From contig JACMZG010001913.1 in NCBI GenBank assembly GCA_018340805.1, positions 26,157,127 to 26,221,126 of the forward strand: DNA of 64,000 bases, written 5' to 3'. Origin of the DNA: Microvelia longipes. Taxonomy: Eukaryota; Arthropoda; Insecta; Hemiptera; Veliidae. The translations under genes and the position numbers were made by a program. The notes below the pieces were generated by a model, which saw nothing but the letters and a program-made list of their open reading frames with translations, did no database searches and had not been told where the DNA came from. This document shows, one piece after another, positions 1 to 17,787 of this stretch (position 1 is the first letter of the stretch; each line of letters begins with the position of its first letter).

Positions 1-4130
<4,130 letters not shown>

Positions 4131-4189
4131 TATAGCTAGTATAACTTTTGTGTATAGTAACATGGTTATATTATGATATATTGTGGCTA

Positions 4190-4620
4190 TAGTAATGTAA
4201 CTGGTATACGACTGATATCGTTGGGTTGTAGGCAGTGTCACTGGGATTACGACTGATATTGTGGTTGAAGGAATTAACTGCATAGACTGAATCGTTGATT
4301 GGAGGAGTGTACTGGTATTATAGCAGATATGGTGAATTGTAGGAGTGTAAACTGAATATTAGCAGATATGGTGATTGTAGGGAGTGTAAACTGGTATTAG
4401 ACTGATATTGTGGTTGTAGGAATTTAACTGGTATTATAGACTGATATCGTAGTTGGTAGGAATTTAAACTTGGTATGATGACTGATATTGTGGTTGTAGA
4501 GTGTTAACTGGATTATTACTGATATCGTGGTTTGTATGAGTGCAAACTGGTAATATTGACTGATATTGTAGGCAATTATATTGATGTTATCCAAGGCTAT
4601 AGTAAATATTAAACTGGTAT
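4190..4620 (+). repeat. degenerate tandem repeat, unit about 40 bp
   Basis: Repeated phrases such as ACTGGTATTATAGACTGATA and TTGTGGTTGTAGGAATTTAA recur roughly every 40 bases with many indels. This is an old, decayed minisatellite with no coding potential seen. Confidence 0.7.
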
Positions 4621-5193
4621 TGTGGCTGGAACTATTGATGGTCTTAATGGTTATAACAATATCGGTACGCCTGAACTCAGCCCGTAGGTATTTTATGATA
4701 AGGTACGCCGTGACATGTTCTATGACAAGGAATGGAGGAGGCTCATATTCTCGTACATAATTTATAGCTCCAATTTTGATGTTAAAGATCGAATATTTTT
4801 TACGCTGATTATCTTGAATTCTTAGCCAAAAGGAAATCGCGTATGTCGACTATTTTTCATGTTTTATTTACGATCTTGACCTAAAGGATACTTAATTTTA
4901 AAATATCAAAATAATTTTCCATTTAACCCTGAAATTAATTAATTTAGTTAATATTAACGCAAAAAACTTACCAGGTTGGGAACCAAGAATTCGGCTTAAC
5001 AGGCTAAAATGCGCTATTGCCACTAAAAATAGAACGGAGAGTCAGGAATTGATTATCAGCCCGGTCGACGTTCTCTTTATATCAATGTTACAAAACCGTT
5101 GATTCTATCACAAAATAAAGAAAGTTTTCATGATTATATGCGGAAAAAATGCCTCTTTGCCTACTTATTATATACAATCTAGTTTTAGAAAAA

Positions 5194-5395
5194 NNNNNNN
5201 NNNNNNNNNNNNNNNNNNNNNNNNNNNNNNNNNNNNNNNNNNNNNNNNNNNNNNNNNNNNNNNNNNNNNNNNNNNNNNNNNNNNNNNNNNNNNNNNNNNN
5301 NNNNNNNNNNNNNNNNNNNNNNNNNNNNNNNNNNNNNNNNNNNNNNNNNNNNNNNNNNNNNNNNNNNNNNNNNNNNNNNNNNNNNNNNNNNNNNN
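5194..5395. other. assembly gap (about 200 N)
   Basis: A run of N. Apparent open frames across it are meaningless. Confidence 0.99.
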
Positions 5396-5544
5396 TGAAT
5401 ATACATTTTACTTACCTTATTTTTTTGATTTTATTGTTACAATAAAAAAACGATAACACATATTTTTTCAGATTTTCATTTTAATAATTAATTGTTAAAA
5501 CAAAGCAGCCCGATATTTTATTTTCATGTTTATAAATCACAATT

Positions 5545-5722
5545 TTTATTAATAATCTTTTAAAATATTTAAATAAATGATTCTAAAAAAAGATAATTCC
5601 AATTGCATATACAATATTCAATTGTTGTTGCTGTATGTATGTTAAGTGTTATTTAATAAACGTGGTGAAATTTCCCTTAGATTTTAAAATTTTTTATGGG
5701 TAGGAACGGAGCCGGAGCCAAG
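5545..5722 (+). repeat. direct repeat, copy 1 of 2 (pair at 8795-8972)
   Basis: This stretch, from TTTTTATTAATAAT through GATTCTAAAAAAAGATAATT to GGAGCCGGAGCCAAG, recurs in the same orientation at 8795-8972 with scattered mismatches. The two copies lie either side of the multicopy-family gene and the 8172-8411 palindrome, so they may be ends of one composite insertion or two members of a dispersed family. Confidence 0.65.
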
Positions 5723-6494
5723 CTTTTTTGATATTTATCTGAAGATGACCAGTTTAAATAATCTTTGTACTTAATATATATTTATAGAGAACAGGACCCA
5801 TTACCCCGGCATTATTACCCCAATCAAACATCTAATACCATACAATAATAAAGACGAATATTTAAAAATTTATTATAAATATTTGTTTACTTTTTTAAAC
5901 ATTCGTGGACAAATATGGAAACCTTTTAGTTTAATGATTAATGATAGGGTATTTTATCGTTTTTTTGATTATATTTAAATAAAAATGTTTGTCCTGACAG
6001 CTTTGGACATGTTCACTTAGGACCGCTCATCATTGACTACCGATGAGTCGTTTAACAGAATCCACAAACAAAATTTTTCATCAATTTTTAAATATAAAAA
6101 AATATTTGGAATTAATAATATTTCACTTTAATTTTTAGAATTTCATTTACGAAAATGCTTTACATTATAGTTTTCATTATTAAGCAGATAAGGGTTATTG
6201 CGATTCTCTACGCGTTGTCGTCGCCAGCCCCCATTTGTGACAATGTTTTAATCTTCAAATGTATCATTATAACGTCAAGCATTTTTTTTGAAAAAATTTT
6301 TTTCTTGGATATGATTAAGATCTCTAATCTCAGTTTTTCGCGCTGATTTCAAATATGTTTTTAGTTTTGGTGTAGCTCATCTAGTTCCTGAGAATAAAAA
6401 ATTTGTTGATTAGTTATGTTCTATACCCCTCGGAGTAAGAGTTACAGGTTAAATTTAAGAAAAAAACAGAAAATGAAAAGAAAACCTATTACAT

Positions 6495-8171
6495 TTATTT
6501 ATTTCCTATTTGTAATAGCCAACAGAAATCTGCTAACAATCGTTCATCAGCGCGACCTTGATATCTGCTTTCAATTGTCGACATAATTTGGTGAAATCGT
6601 TCCCCATGTTCGTCGCTGATTTTTCCCAAGTCAGCAGGAAAATTATCAAGATGACTATTCATCATATGTACTTTTAAGGACATGTTGACACTCATAACTT
6701 TGAATGATGCAAGCATTTCTTCAATTATGGTCTTGTAATGAGGCGCACGTTTTTTTCCTGATTAAAAGAAGGATAAATTATATTTTAATAAGGTTGGAAA
6801 TTACCCAAAAAGTTCTGAACTACTGATAGTAGTGCTTCCCAAGCCCTATTTTCCACTGTGCTTAAGGAATCTTTAAATACTTGGTCTTTCATCATCTTTC
6901 GAATTTGAGGTCCAATAAAGATTCCTTCTTTCAGTTTAGCTGATGAAATACTTGAAAAATTCTTTCTTAATATGGCAACAGGTTCGCCATCAGGTTTTAA
7001 GGCTTTAACGAAATTCTTAAATAAGCCAAGTTTTATATGCAACACAGGTAATAAGATTTTATGTACTGGAACAAGTATATTATTTTTTATATTCGCCTGT
7101 CCAAGGTTTCGATTTATACGAAGTGGCCATTGATCTTTGACGTAATGTTCAGTACGCTGCCGACTATCCCATAGGCATAAATAACAACAGAACTTGGTAT
7201 AACCGGCCTGTAGTCCAGTTAGAATGCCTATCATTTTGAAATCTCCACAAGTATCCCACATATAATGATCATAATTTACCAAATATAGTAAATTTTTCAT
7301 TGTGTCATATGATTCTTTAGCCTGTCTTGAATATGCGATTGGAATCGATGGAAAGTTAGTATTATTATGTAATAAAACTGCTTTTACACTTGATTTACTG
7401 CCATCAATCCAAAGCCACCAATCTTTACGGACATCAGACGATATACTTAATTCGTCCAATAACCTGGGATATCACTGCAATAAACAAATCCATGCGTTGC
7501 ACTTGTTTTGAAATATTGAACATATTGCAAATCCCTTTGTTTGTAGCAGGTAAATCTAGTTTCAGGTGCTAGTACACCATATTTCTTTAACGTGGAACCT
7601 GCTATACGAGCATGATTTTTTGACAGACCAGTACACGCACTAAGTGATCTAGTTGCTGTTGATTTATTCCCTTAGACAGACTAATTTCTTCAGGTTGACA
7701 TTCTTCGTCAATATTATCGCTTATTACTGATTGAAAGTCGTGGCAGTCATCTTCGGAATTTGTAGATATACTAGTCGATGACTGGTCAAACTCAATAGAT
7801 GAAAAAGGTCTGATCGCAGACTTGATATCCGGATACATAATATGTTGGGCATTTTTTCTGTTAAAACCTGCAATATTTGTCATACAAAAGTAGCAATCAT
7901 CATGATGATTGCTTTTCTCTCCATGACATTGGTATGTTAAAGGGTAATTTCTTTAGTTTTCCGGCTGCAAACATTGACATATTTGAAGAACATTTCTTGC
8001 ATACTATCTGAGGAGCGAATGACTTACCTTGATCACCTAATTGCATCTTAAAATATTTTAAATACCTTTTCTTATAGTAGTTGTGATTTTCATTCTTGAT
8101 TCCTTAAAAACATATTGTCCACATATGTAGCAAAAGTGATTTGGATTGTTGACACAGGACCTGCTAGACAT
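6495..8171 (-). pseudogene. degraded copy of a multicopy arthropod protein family (uncharacterised, probably mobile-element derived)
   Basis: Read on the minus strand from the ATG at 8169-8171, conceptual translation covers about 540 residues. Visible motifs, in order: an N-terminal FCYICGQY Cys pair, CKKC, a DDCYFC motif, WWLWIDGSKSS, the central CCYLCLWDSR, LHIKLGLFKNFVKAL, GPQIRKMMKD, then SDEHGERFHQ and RYQGR near the C-terminus. I recognise this order from a large uncharacterised family present in many copies in arthropods and cnidarians; its function is unknown to me and a transposon origin is an inference. The reading frame breaks at about 8075-8095, 7617-7625 and 7449-7456. A GT-AG intron of 47 nt (6758-6804) restores the frame as NFLG-KKRAPHYK. 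The stop is at 6495-6497. The breaks could be true decay or uncorrected single-base sequencing indels. Confidence 0.75.
6758..6804 (-). other. 47-nt intron in the multicopy-family gene
   Basis: On the minus strand the segment begins GTAATTTCC and ends CTTTTAATCAG. Removing it joins a phase-1 G to GA and gives continuous conserved sequence. Without removal the frame stops at once, so this looks like a real, very short spliceosomal intron. Confidence 0.7.
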
Positions 8172-8411
8172 TTATTTGAAAAGTTGCACGTGTAGTTAAA
8201 TTGAATAATTAAACAACGTATTATTACACTTTCATATGATATTTATCATTAATATAATTTTAATTAAAATTTAATAAGTATAATTAATTATAATTAATTA
8301 TAGTTATTAAATTTTAATGAAAATTATATTAATGATAAATATCATATGAAAGTATAATAATACGTCTTTTAAATATTCAATTTAACTACACGTGCAACTT
8401 TTCAAATAATA
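8172..8411. repeat. 240-bp palindrome (foldback or MITE-like)
   Basis: The left arm begins TTATTTGAAAAGTTGCACGT and the right arm ends with its near-perfect complement, ACGTGCAACTTTTCAAATAA. The arms are about 110 bp each with few mismatches, and the centre is TAATTA-rich. The left arm starts one base from the initiation codon of the minus-strand multicopy-family gene, so this arm may be that gene's 5' flank duplicated in inverted orientation, or a separate foldback insertion. Confidence 0.85.
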
Positions 8412-8794
8412 ATTATTATGTCGTTTTTTCAGAAAACGCATTTTTTCAATAATAATAAAAATAATTTTAATAATTATTTTAAAATTGCATTTTCTGACGA
8501 ATTGAGATGAGATGGACTATAAAAAGTATACATTTTTTTAATCAGCGTAAAATTCTCTATCAGACTGCACTAATTTTCATTTCGGAAAAAAATTTGACGT
8601 TACGCGTAGTGTTTGAATAGGATCAAGACAATAATTTTAAAAACGATTAATGCTGTATATTTGACAATAAATGATTTTATATTTGCCATAATTTAATTTG
8701 CATATCTTTTCAAATATTATTTAGATTTTTGTTTATTCGTTCACTTTATATTGTATATTATTCAAATTGAATATATATCTTCCATCATAGGCTT

Positions 8795-8972
8795 TTATTA
8801 ATAATTTTCTTAAAAATATTTAAATAATTGATTCTAAAAAAGATAATTCAATTGCTCCTATTTATTCCAATTTGTTCTTTGTATGATGTAAGTTTTATTT
8901 AATAATGTTGAAAAATTTCCGCTTAAAGATTTTCTAAAGTTTTTTCTGGTCGAGATCCGAAGCCGGGCCAAG
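8795..8972 (+). repeat. direct repeat, copy 2 of 2 (pair at 5545-5722)
   Basis: Matches 5545-5722 in the same orientation through TTATTAATAAT, GATTCTAAAAAAGATAATTC and CCGGGCCAAG. Just downstream, inverted copies of the CCGGCTCCGG motif appear (about 8985-9050), suggesting a repeat with a GC-rich end. Confidence 0.6.
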
Positions 8973-9059
8973 TATTGTGGATCGGTCCTGCTCCGGCTTC
9001 CGATTCAGCATTCCAACTGGACAAATTTCTTAAAACTCCGGCTCCGGCTCCATGCGCTG

Positions 9060-11380
9060 TACATTAAAACAATGATCAATTAAAATCAAATAATTATAAA
9101 ACGAAAACACCAGATATTTAGACTAATACAAACGAATTAATAATTTTAATTATACTATAGTTAATTAATTTAAAAATATGAAAATAACAGTTAATTTCCA
9201 TATATTAAAGAAAGACAATTGCAATTAACATGCTGCTATAAAATATTGGAAAAAGAAAAGGATAGAAAATAGAATGAAGAAAAAACCCTTTGAGATAAGA
9301 TAGGAAATTTTAAGTATCTAAATATTGAAAGGTTTAGTGAGAAAAAAACGATTGTGACTGCAATTTGTCGCTGAAGAAAACTATAACTTACAAATTTAAT
9401 GGACCAAATTTCAATTGGTTCAAATTGAAAAATCTTTGATAAAAATCTTCAACATCAAAAAACCTATATAATCGCTTTAAACAAAGTATAAGAAAATTAA
9501 ATTAAGAGATTTTCTCAAAGAGAAGATATACAATTATTTTGGAATTCAAAAAGTGTTGTGGTAGACTCTAATTAACAAAATTGTAAGATATCTTTAGGTT
9601 TTCTTAATTATATTATTTCACATGGAATTATTCTGGAGGAATTAGAATTTGGAAAAAAAATCTAAAAAGTGACAGAAAGATAAAAGCGTGTCCCTAATTA
9701 GTACATGATTATAATCAATATGGACTCAGTAGAGCATAAGAATACAAGGTGTTTAATTAAAATACTTTTTATCTTAAATAAATTCCCATTTAAACTTGGA
9801 CTAGGATCTGACACGAAATTATCGAACCAATTATTCTGTATAAATAACTTAGTTGATATAATTTTGTGGGAGAGTTTATCTGCCTCGTCCTCATCTAAAT
9901 TGTAATGGTGCAATCGCTAGTTGCCAGTAATATAGACATTGAGTTCAAATTATAAGGACAAAAATATTGTAAAGAACACAAGCCGTAAGATCGACTTTTT
10001 ATCATAAACACGTGTGATTACGCGCGCCCTTTTTTTCATTATGTGAGCGGTTTACCTGTGTGGACCCCAGCTAGCAGTCAAGTGTTGAGATTGCGAAGAA
10101 TTGAGATGATTAGACCGTTAAATCTTTGACAATTCGACTGAAAGTTTACAACATCAAAAATATTATAAATTATTTAGTTTATTAATGTTGATAATTGATT
10201 TAATGATTTAATTTATACTTCATAAATTTGATGAATTTTATAAAAATAAATAAAACAACTTAAATGAATAGTTTTTTTATGTATATTTTTTATAAAATAA
10301 AATGTAATATATCTTTGCATTATGTGTTCCAAAAAAATAATTGAAATATAACTCTTCTCCCCAAAATAATCTTAGGTTCTGCACAAAATTTTTCAAATTT
10401 TTATACTATAATTGATTGACATATTAAAAACATTATGTTCAGCAATATTAACTAACAACTTTCAACTCGACGATGCTCCTGAAGTTCTTCGTACAAAGAT
10501 GACGGAAGTCTCTCCAATGTTACGCATTACAGGTGTATGTTTACACCACATTACATTCATATTGAACAACAAGATAAATTATCAGTATAAATAATTTTTA
10601 AAATGTTGTGCAGAAACTTTTAAGGTTATGAAAGAAGTTATGTGTTTGAAGCATTGATGATTAGATCTATTGATCCAAAAGTGATATATTCAAGTGTGTC
10701 TTTCTAGGTCTTTATTGATTGTTTTATTTAATTTGAATTAATCTAGAGATTACATAATTGATTAAATAATTCAGAACTTTTAATATATAAATTTGACTAA
10801 AATATTATATTCTGAAAAGACAATTAATCTTGTCGAAATATGTAGTTAATATATATATGTATGTATATTGATTTGTACAGACAGGCGCCAAAAATAAAAA
10901 TTCTGAGTATTATACAAATATTATACAAATTAAATAATAACCAGTTTGATTTATTTAGCACTTTATAATGACATATCGATTTATAAATCTGATCAATTGA
11001 CAGTGTTCTTAATCTATTCTCAGAAATATATTTACATAAACCAATATTTAATCAAAATTTCTTTTTCTATGCTTATTTACAAAAAACAGCCAAAGAAAGT
11101 TAAAAAGCAATTAATTTTTTTCAAATTTCCTGGAAATTGATATTTTAAAAACAATTGAAGATATATGTATAATTAAATAACCCATTATCACGTTTTTTTA
11201 AAAAAACTTACTTAACCAATAAATATTTAATAATATTTTATTCAAATATATATTGTTATTAAAGAAAATTAAATTTAAATAAATAATAATTAGCAGAAAT
11301 TTTGCTTAAAAAACTTATGTTAACTCTCTAAATATTTAGAAACTATATGATTGAACAAATATCACCATTTTTTCATAAAT
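9060..11380. other. AT-rich DNA without a recognised gene
   Basis: Open frames here, all shorter than 75 codons (9698-9913, 10412-10594, 10946-11140), are biased to Asn, Ile, Lys and Tyr as expected from AT-rich noise. No splice-bounded coding exon or RNA gene was seen. Confidence 0.55.
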
Positions 11381-11384
11381 TCAT

Positions 11385-11600
11385 TATTATATTAATATTA
11401 TTATTTTATTTTTTTTTTTAATTTTTATATTATTATTATTATATTTATTATTATTATTATTATTATATTTTATTATTATTATTATATTATTATTATATTA
11501 TTCATCTATATTATTATTATTATTATTATTTTATTTATATTATTAATTACTATTATTATTATCATTATTATTATTTTTTATTTTTATTTTTATTATTACT
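11385..11600 (+). repeat. TTA/ATT microsatellite
   Basis: Interrupted (TTA)n trinucleotide tract. Confidence 0.95.
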
Positions 11601-12169
11601 GTAAGTAGTTTCCTTACTATTTTCTCTTTTTTGATTTGATTCAAAAAAAAATTAAAATTGACGACTATAACAAGATTTATTTACACAACAAACAGGTATT
11701 AAACAAACAAATTTGACAAGGAAAGTTATTTCTGGGCAATTCAATTAATTATTTTTTGTTTAAAAATTTAAAACGGTTAGTTTATTGATATTTAATTTTA
11801 AATTTTTTTTGTTAATACACTTCTGGTAAACTTGTTGTATAAAATTTTTATTTATCAATAATTTAATCAACAAAATTTTATTCCATTAAACTATTAAAAT
11901 TTTCAAAATATCCATTTCTTAGATTAAAAACGATTTATTCATGTAATTTTTGCTTAATTTAAAATTTCAAAATATTCTATACTCTCAATAAAAATTTTTA
12001 TTTAATTTCCACTATTATTATTTTATTACTCAAATTTTTAAAATTTCAAAAATATTCCTATACTTTACTTAAAAATATTTATTCTAATCTATTTTTAAAT
12101 AAATTTATTTTATTTGGATTTGCCCAAAAAATTCCCCGAATCAACCTGTCTATTTAATTCTACCTCACA

Positions 12170-12685
<516 letters not shown>

Positions 12686-13371
12686 TACCTAACATTCAAT
12701 AACTTATCTATATAGAGTTCCAATCATTGTTCAATTCAATTTATTATCTTTGTTCGAAATCTGAAAAGTTCCTCTATGAAATTAATAAGTTACACCTTTA
12801 GTGTCTGCATTGTTTATTTACCTTCGTAAGAATAATTTATGAGAATTCAGCTTAGTCTTCCCATTGTATTCTTATTATCATGATTAAAGGTTATTGTTTT
12901 TAATTATACAACTGAAAATTTTAACATTTTTATTCCTGTTTTTTCTATTTGTTTTTGTTATTTACTTAGTCATTCAATATTTTCATATATTTTTTGATCT
13001 CGTAATACTTATCTGTTATTATGGTTGTTTTAAAAATAAAACGTGGAAATTCTTTTCACATTAAAATTCGGACAAATGAAAAATGGAAATTTAAACAGTT
13101 TATCTAAATAAAAAATATTAAAAATTTCAAAGAATTTCAAACTAATTTTTTACAAACATCATTAATTTAAATTTTACAAATTCCTCTAGGTGAATAAATT
13201 GTTCTGGGACCGCATATTATTTAAGATCTGTTCAGTTAACAATTTATCCAGATCGTAAAATAATTTAAAAAAAAAGATAGATAGATGGATCAGATGTTCT
13301 TTTTAAATAAAGACACCAGAGAAACGAGGAATTGTATTTTAATATATAATATTTCAAAATATATTTTATAA

Positions 13372-13412
13372 TTTATATATATATATATAATATATATATA
13401 TTATATATAAAT
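13372..13412. repeat. TA dinucleotide tract
   Basis: Short (TA)n run, self-complementary. Confidence 0.9.
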
Positions 13413-13529
13413 TTATTATCAAAGTTTTTAAAATATATTTAAACAATTAGCTTTCATTTTTAAGAAAGTAAAGTATTTTAAATTTTTTTAAAAAATAACG
13501 AAATGTTTTACTAAAAGCAAAAACGCCCG

Positions 13530-14400
13530 TTTATTATATAACTTTATTTAATATATTTTTGACGGCACTTAACCGTCATCATCAGACAAAATGAAATTAA
13601 TGAGCTTATTCAGTTTATATAATTAACAATTTTAATTTATAAAATTGAAAATTAAAGTTTTAAGATAAAAATTAGTTTTTATTTTACAAACTTTCTAGGA
13701 AACTTTTCAAAGTTTTTAGAAAAGGTTATGAAATTGTAAATTCTTTGACTAAATTACCTAAAGTCTTTTCTTAGGTTTTATAGAATTTAAGCTTATAAAT
13801 TAAAATAATTATAATTTTATTTTGAATTCTTAATAAATTTATTAAGATTTTTAAGTTTTATCAGAAGTTCAAATTGATAGATTTTAAAACGAATTAAAAG
13901 ATTTTAGTATCTCTTTATTTCGGCCAATCTATTATTTAGTAGTATTGTTTTAAATCAGTGCGTTCCCAAACTACGGAGCCGAGAGGATTGTGTTGAAAAG
14001 AATGTGGGTTTACTTACATTATCGGTATTGCGTATATAAAATTTGGTGGGACCACTAAAAATCTTTAGCTGGACTGAAGGCCAAACTTTGATTATTCAGA
14101 AACTTTCTGGAGCTTTAAAATGTTATTATGTGCAAATCATTACAGATTTAATTTAATTAATAGAAATTTAAGCTAAATTACATTGTATAACTTATTATAA
14201 CCCCTTCTGAAGTTGAGGAACCGCAATGTGAATATTTTTGTTAAGGGACTAAACTGGAAAAATTTAAAAGGCTTTGGAACCACTGATTTAAATTCATATG
14301 TTTACAATGAATATAGACCTGGATAATCCTCCTTTATGTCATTTTGTTCTATGATAACGGTTGATCCGTCGAAATATTATACAATAAAGTTTGTATTACT
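13530..14400. mobile_element. inverted-repeat element, arms about 13530-13620 and 14335-14400
   Basis: The left arm, read on the minus strand, matches the right arm on the plus strand through CATTTTGT, a GATGACGGTT / GATAACGGTT block, a CCGTC box, AATAT and AATAAAGTT. The arms face each other across about 700 bp. This could be a terminal-inverted-repeat transposon or two opposed copies of one repeat end. It is interrupted by the hAT-like MITE at 13956-14285. Confidence 0.55.
13956..14285. mobile_element. hAT-type MITE, 330 bp, with 8-bp target duplication
   Basis: The left end reads CAGTGCGTTCCCAAACTACG; the right end, reverse complemented, reads CAGTGGTTCCAAAGCC. These match the CAGTGGTTCCCAAAC type of terminal inverted repeat that is common in hAT transposons. 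The flanking 8-mers ttttaaat (13948-13955) and atttaaat (14286-14293) agree at 7 of 8 positions, as expected for an 8-bp hAT target-site duplication. No transposase is encoded, so it is non-autonomous. Confidence 0.75.
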
Positions 14401-14409
14401 AGATAGTGT

Positions 14410-17400
14410 ATTTTTTCATATTTAAATTTTATATAAAAAATAAGATAAATATTATACGTTTTCAAAATTTTAAGGAAAATATTCGATAATTATACATTAG
14501 AAGCTTTTAATTAATGAGATCTCAATGTAATCAATTATTCTTTCAACAACTTGTAATGTGTAAAAATAGTTAATGAAGTGTTAATAATATAATAACAAAA
14601 CTTAAATTAAAGAAAATTTTATTTGTTTTAAAACATTTTACTTTTTTAATTTTTAAAAGGTTGATTAGAAAAAGTCATTTAAAGATCATATTTTACTGAC
14701 TTACTACTAGAAAACTAATAATACACAGACTAATAATAATTTTCTTTTCAAGTTAAGAATTCTTTTTCAGATTTTTTGTATTAATTTGTCTTGGTATTTT
14801 TTTCGGTATTTACCTGTCGATAATTTTACTATGAAATAAAGTAACTTTGACACACAGAGAAATTCTTTATTCTAAAACACATGGTCATATTATCAACAAT
14901 TGTTTCCAATCTCTTATCAGTCAATATTCATGATTCCCCTTTCATCAAACATTTACGATTTTCTAGCAGAAAATGCTTCCAGATACTTTTTGTTCCTATC
15001 ATTTGAGAAACAGAAATATCCCATCAAAGTGTTACAAAACCCAAAACATAATAGCTGCTGATGGTGCCATAATTTAATATTTTTGTAATATTTGACAGAA
15101 AAATTCTGCCAACTTTCAGTACTTCTTCTTGTCGGTCTGTCGAAGATATGTAAGTAGGTAGATAGTAGTCGTATTTAACACCCTTCTTTCCGCCGGCGAA
15201 TGGTTTAGGTATTTCGACAAAAGTGTTTGTGATTGGCTGAAATGTTGTTATTATTTATAGTGTTTACGTTGATATACTTGCACGGCATATTTTTACAATT
15301 ATCAATCGAGTATATGTAACTCTTTGTGTCGAAATGACGTAAAAAACAATTGCGGCAGAGTGAGAGAGGTGTTTACAAGCTCTATTATCTACCTTACCTT
15401 ATGCTGTTATTTGCGTTGTGTGTATGGAAGAAAAACTTCTACGATTTGTACTTAATTTTGAAATCTGCTGCAAGGATTCTTTTAATTTGTTTAATTGCTG
15501 ACAGTAAGCATTCTGTCGATTGTGGTATTACTGATAGAATTCAAAATATTCAAAATTTCATTTTATCCCATCATATTAACCAAACCTGATCTTTCTGGTG
15601 AGTTTTCAGCGTCGGTTGTTGTTGAGTTGACTTGTGTAGCCTTTTGTAGTTTAAAGATTATTGTAAACATTCCTTCTTTGTCGCGAGTTATGAGCTTGTT
15701 CCAACCATAAATGACCTGATTACATTTAAGAGGCATATTGCAGATATAGAATTTTCTTCATTAAATGAATTCATGTGACAATTCAAATATTCAAACCCTC
15801 TTTATATAACAAGTCTCATTCAAACTGTTACTCAATAATTTCGATAACCTTATCTTCCTGTATTTTACCAAACCGGTTGCGTATCTATCAACTTCAATGA
15901 TAGCCTTTACTTAGTCCCTCATTAAGTTTTCAATGGGCCTGCTGGAACGCAAATATTTTTGAGTGAGGAAGCATCCAGAAAAAACATTTTTATAACAATT
16001 TTTGTCAAGTACTTGTTTGTTTGTTACGACGTTTGTCTTTCTTAGAAATAAAAATTGGTTTAAAATAAAATACCCGCCAAACAAGCTAAATTCAACTAGA
16101 TATATTTAAACAAGTTAGAATTACGTATTATTTTTTAAAATAAATAAAGCGTTTCAGTTTTTTTACTTTCATAATAAGTAAAAAGTTATTAAAATTTGTC
16201 CTTGTAAAGCCTAAACTTTCCGGGCAACTAATAGGTAGCATCAATGATTTCATTGGAAAGATATCTAAAAGAATATTTTGAGTTCTCGTAAGGTTTTTTA
16301 TCGATTAATTTGCCATTATAAAAAATAAAACTATATTGTATAGATTTATTATAAGTGAAATTAAATATATTTATCTAAGATTTCACAGAATTTGTTTCTT
16401 ATCAGTAATCAGTACACGATGAATTTATCCTTCTTTTTAATAATACCGCAAATTCACAGGTGTTATAATGTTATATTGATGTCTCCTATAAAGGGTTATC
16501 GATTTTTTTTTTAATTTATCAGTATCCAAATATTTCTTACAATACTGCGAATTCAATTTAGTGGACTATTATTCTTCTCAAAATTATTTACAAAAAATTA
16601 TATCAATTGTCAAAAATAATAATAATAAAATAATAATAAATATATTTATGATAATAAACATACTAATCATTACTAATTAATTTAATAATACATTGAAAAG
16701 TCTGTTTTGTATTATATTATTGAGTATTTTATATTTATTGTCGTGTATTTAAATTGTTTATCAATTGGCATGTTTTGAAACAGCAGATTGAATTTTTGGT
16801 CAGTGTTGGTGTGAAATTTAATTTCTAAATATTTTTTTTTAAAAAGATTATGTTTAATTGAAAATAATGGAGAGTTAGTGGTTATGAAAAACGTATAATA
16901 AAGAAATATTAAACATTAATGGTTAAAAAAGTTTTTATATGATTAATAATTAAAGTAAAGTATCAATTTAAATATTTTTGTAATAAGTATTATATTTTGA
17001 ATTTTATACGATAATAGTTTTTAAAAATAATTTTCAACGAATCATTGTGAAATTAAATTAAGAAAATTCAGATTCCGTATATTTCAAAGTTTTTATTTTG
17101 TTTTAAATACGTATGATAAATAATTTTTAATAAAAATAAAAAGTTTCATTTTGTTATTTTTAAATTAAGGAATAGGAGATTTTGTATATTTTACCTTATT
17201 TTTTATGATTTGTTTTAAACAACATATAATAAATAAATTAAGCGATAAATTATTTAATTTGTTTGAATAACGTATATGCGTTGCTATTGTTGTTTTCGGT
17301 GAATAAATTTTTATGGATTCAACTTATGATTTTAAATTCAAAGATGGTATATCCAATTCATTCTAACAAAATATATTTCATTAAATAATAATGGAGCATG

Positions 17401-17630
17401 ATAATACGAAACAATAAATTTATGTGCAATCTCGACGAATAACGGCTATAAACATTTTGTCTCAAAAAGAGAAATATAATTACTGAGAAAATAATTTATT
17501 TACCTACAACAGATTGTGTTTTTAATTTATCAATTTATAATAGGACCTCGAATTTTATTAAAAGAAATGTTGCTGAGGTCTCTTATAGTTTTATAAACTA
17601 GTAATATAATTTAATTATTGTAAATTTCAT
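14410..17630. other. AT-rich DNA without a recognised gene
   Basis: The least AT-rich part (15100-15720) carries two overlapping frames (15350-15589 and 15495-15710) with no recognised motif. The first has a hydrophobic stretch (PYLMLLFALCVW), but no gene assignment is possible. Confidence 0.5.
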
Positions 17631-17644
17631 ATGATGAATATAGT

Positions 17645-17753
17645 TATTTTATTATTATATATATATTATTATTATCTATATTATTATTATTACTCATTAT
17701 TATTATTATTATTACTATTATTCAATTATTTTATTATTATATATTATTTTTAT

Positions 17754-17787
<34 letters not shown>

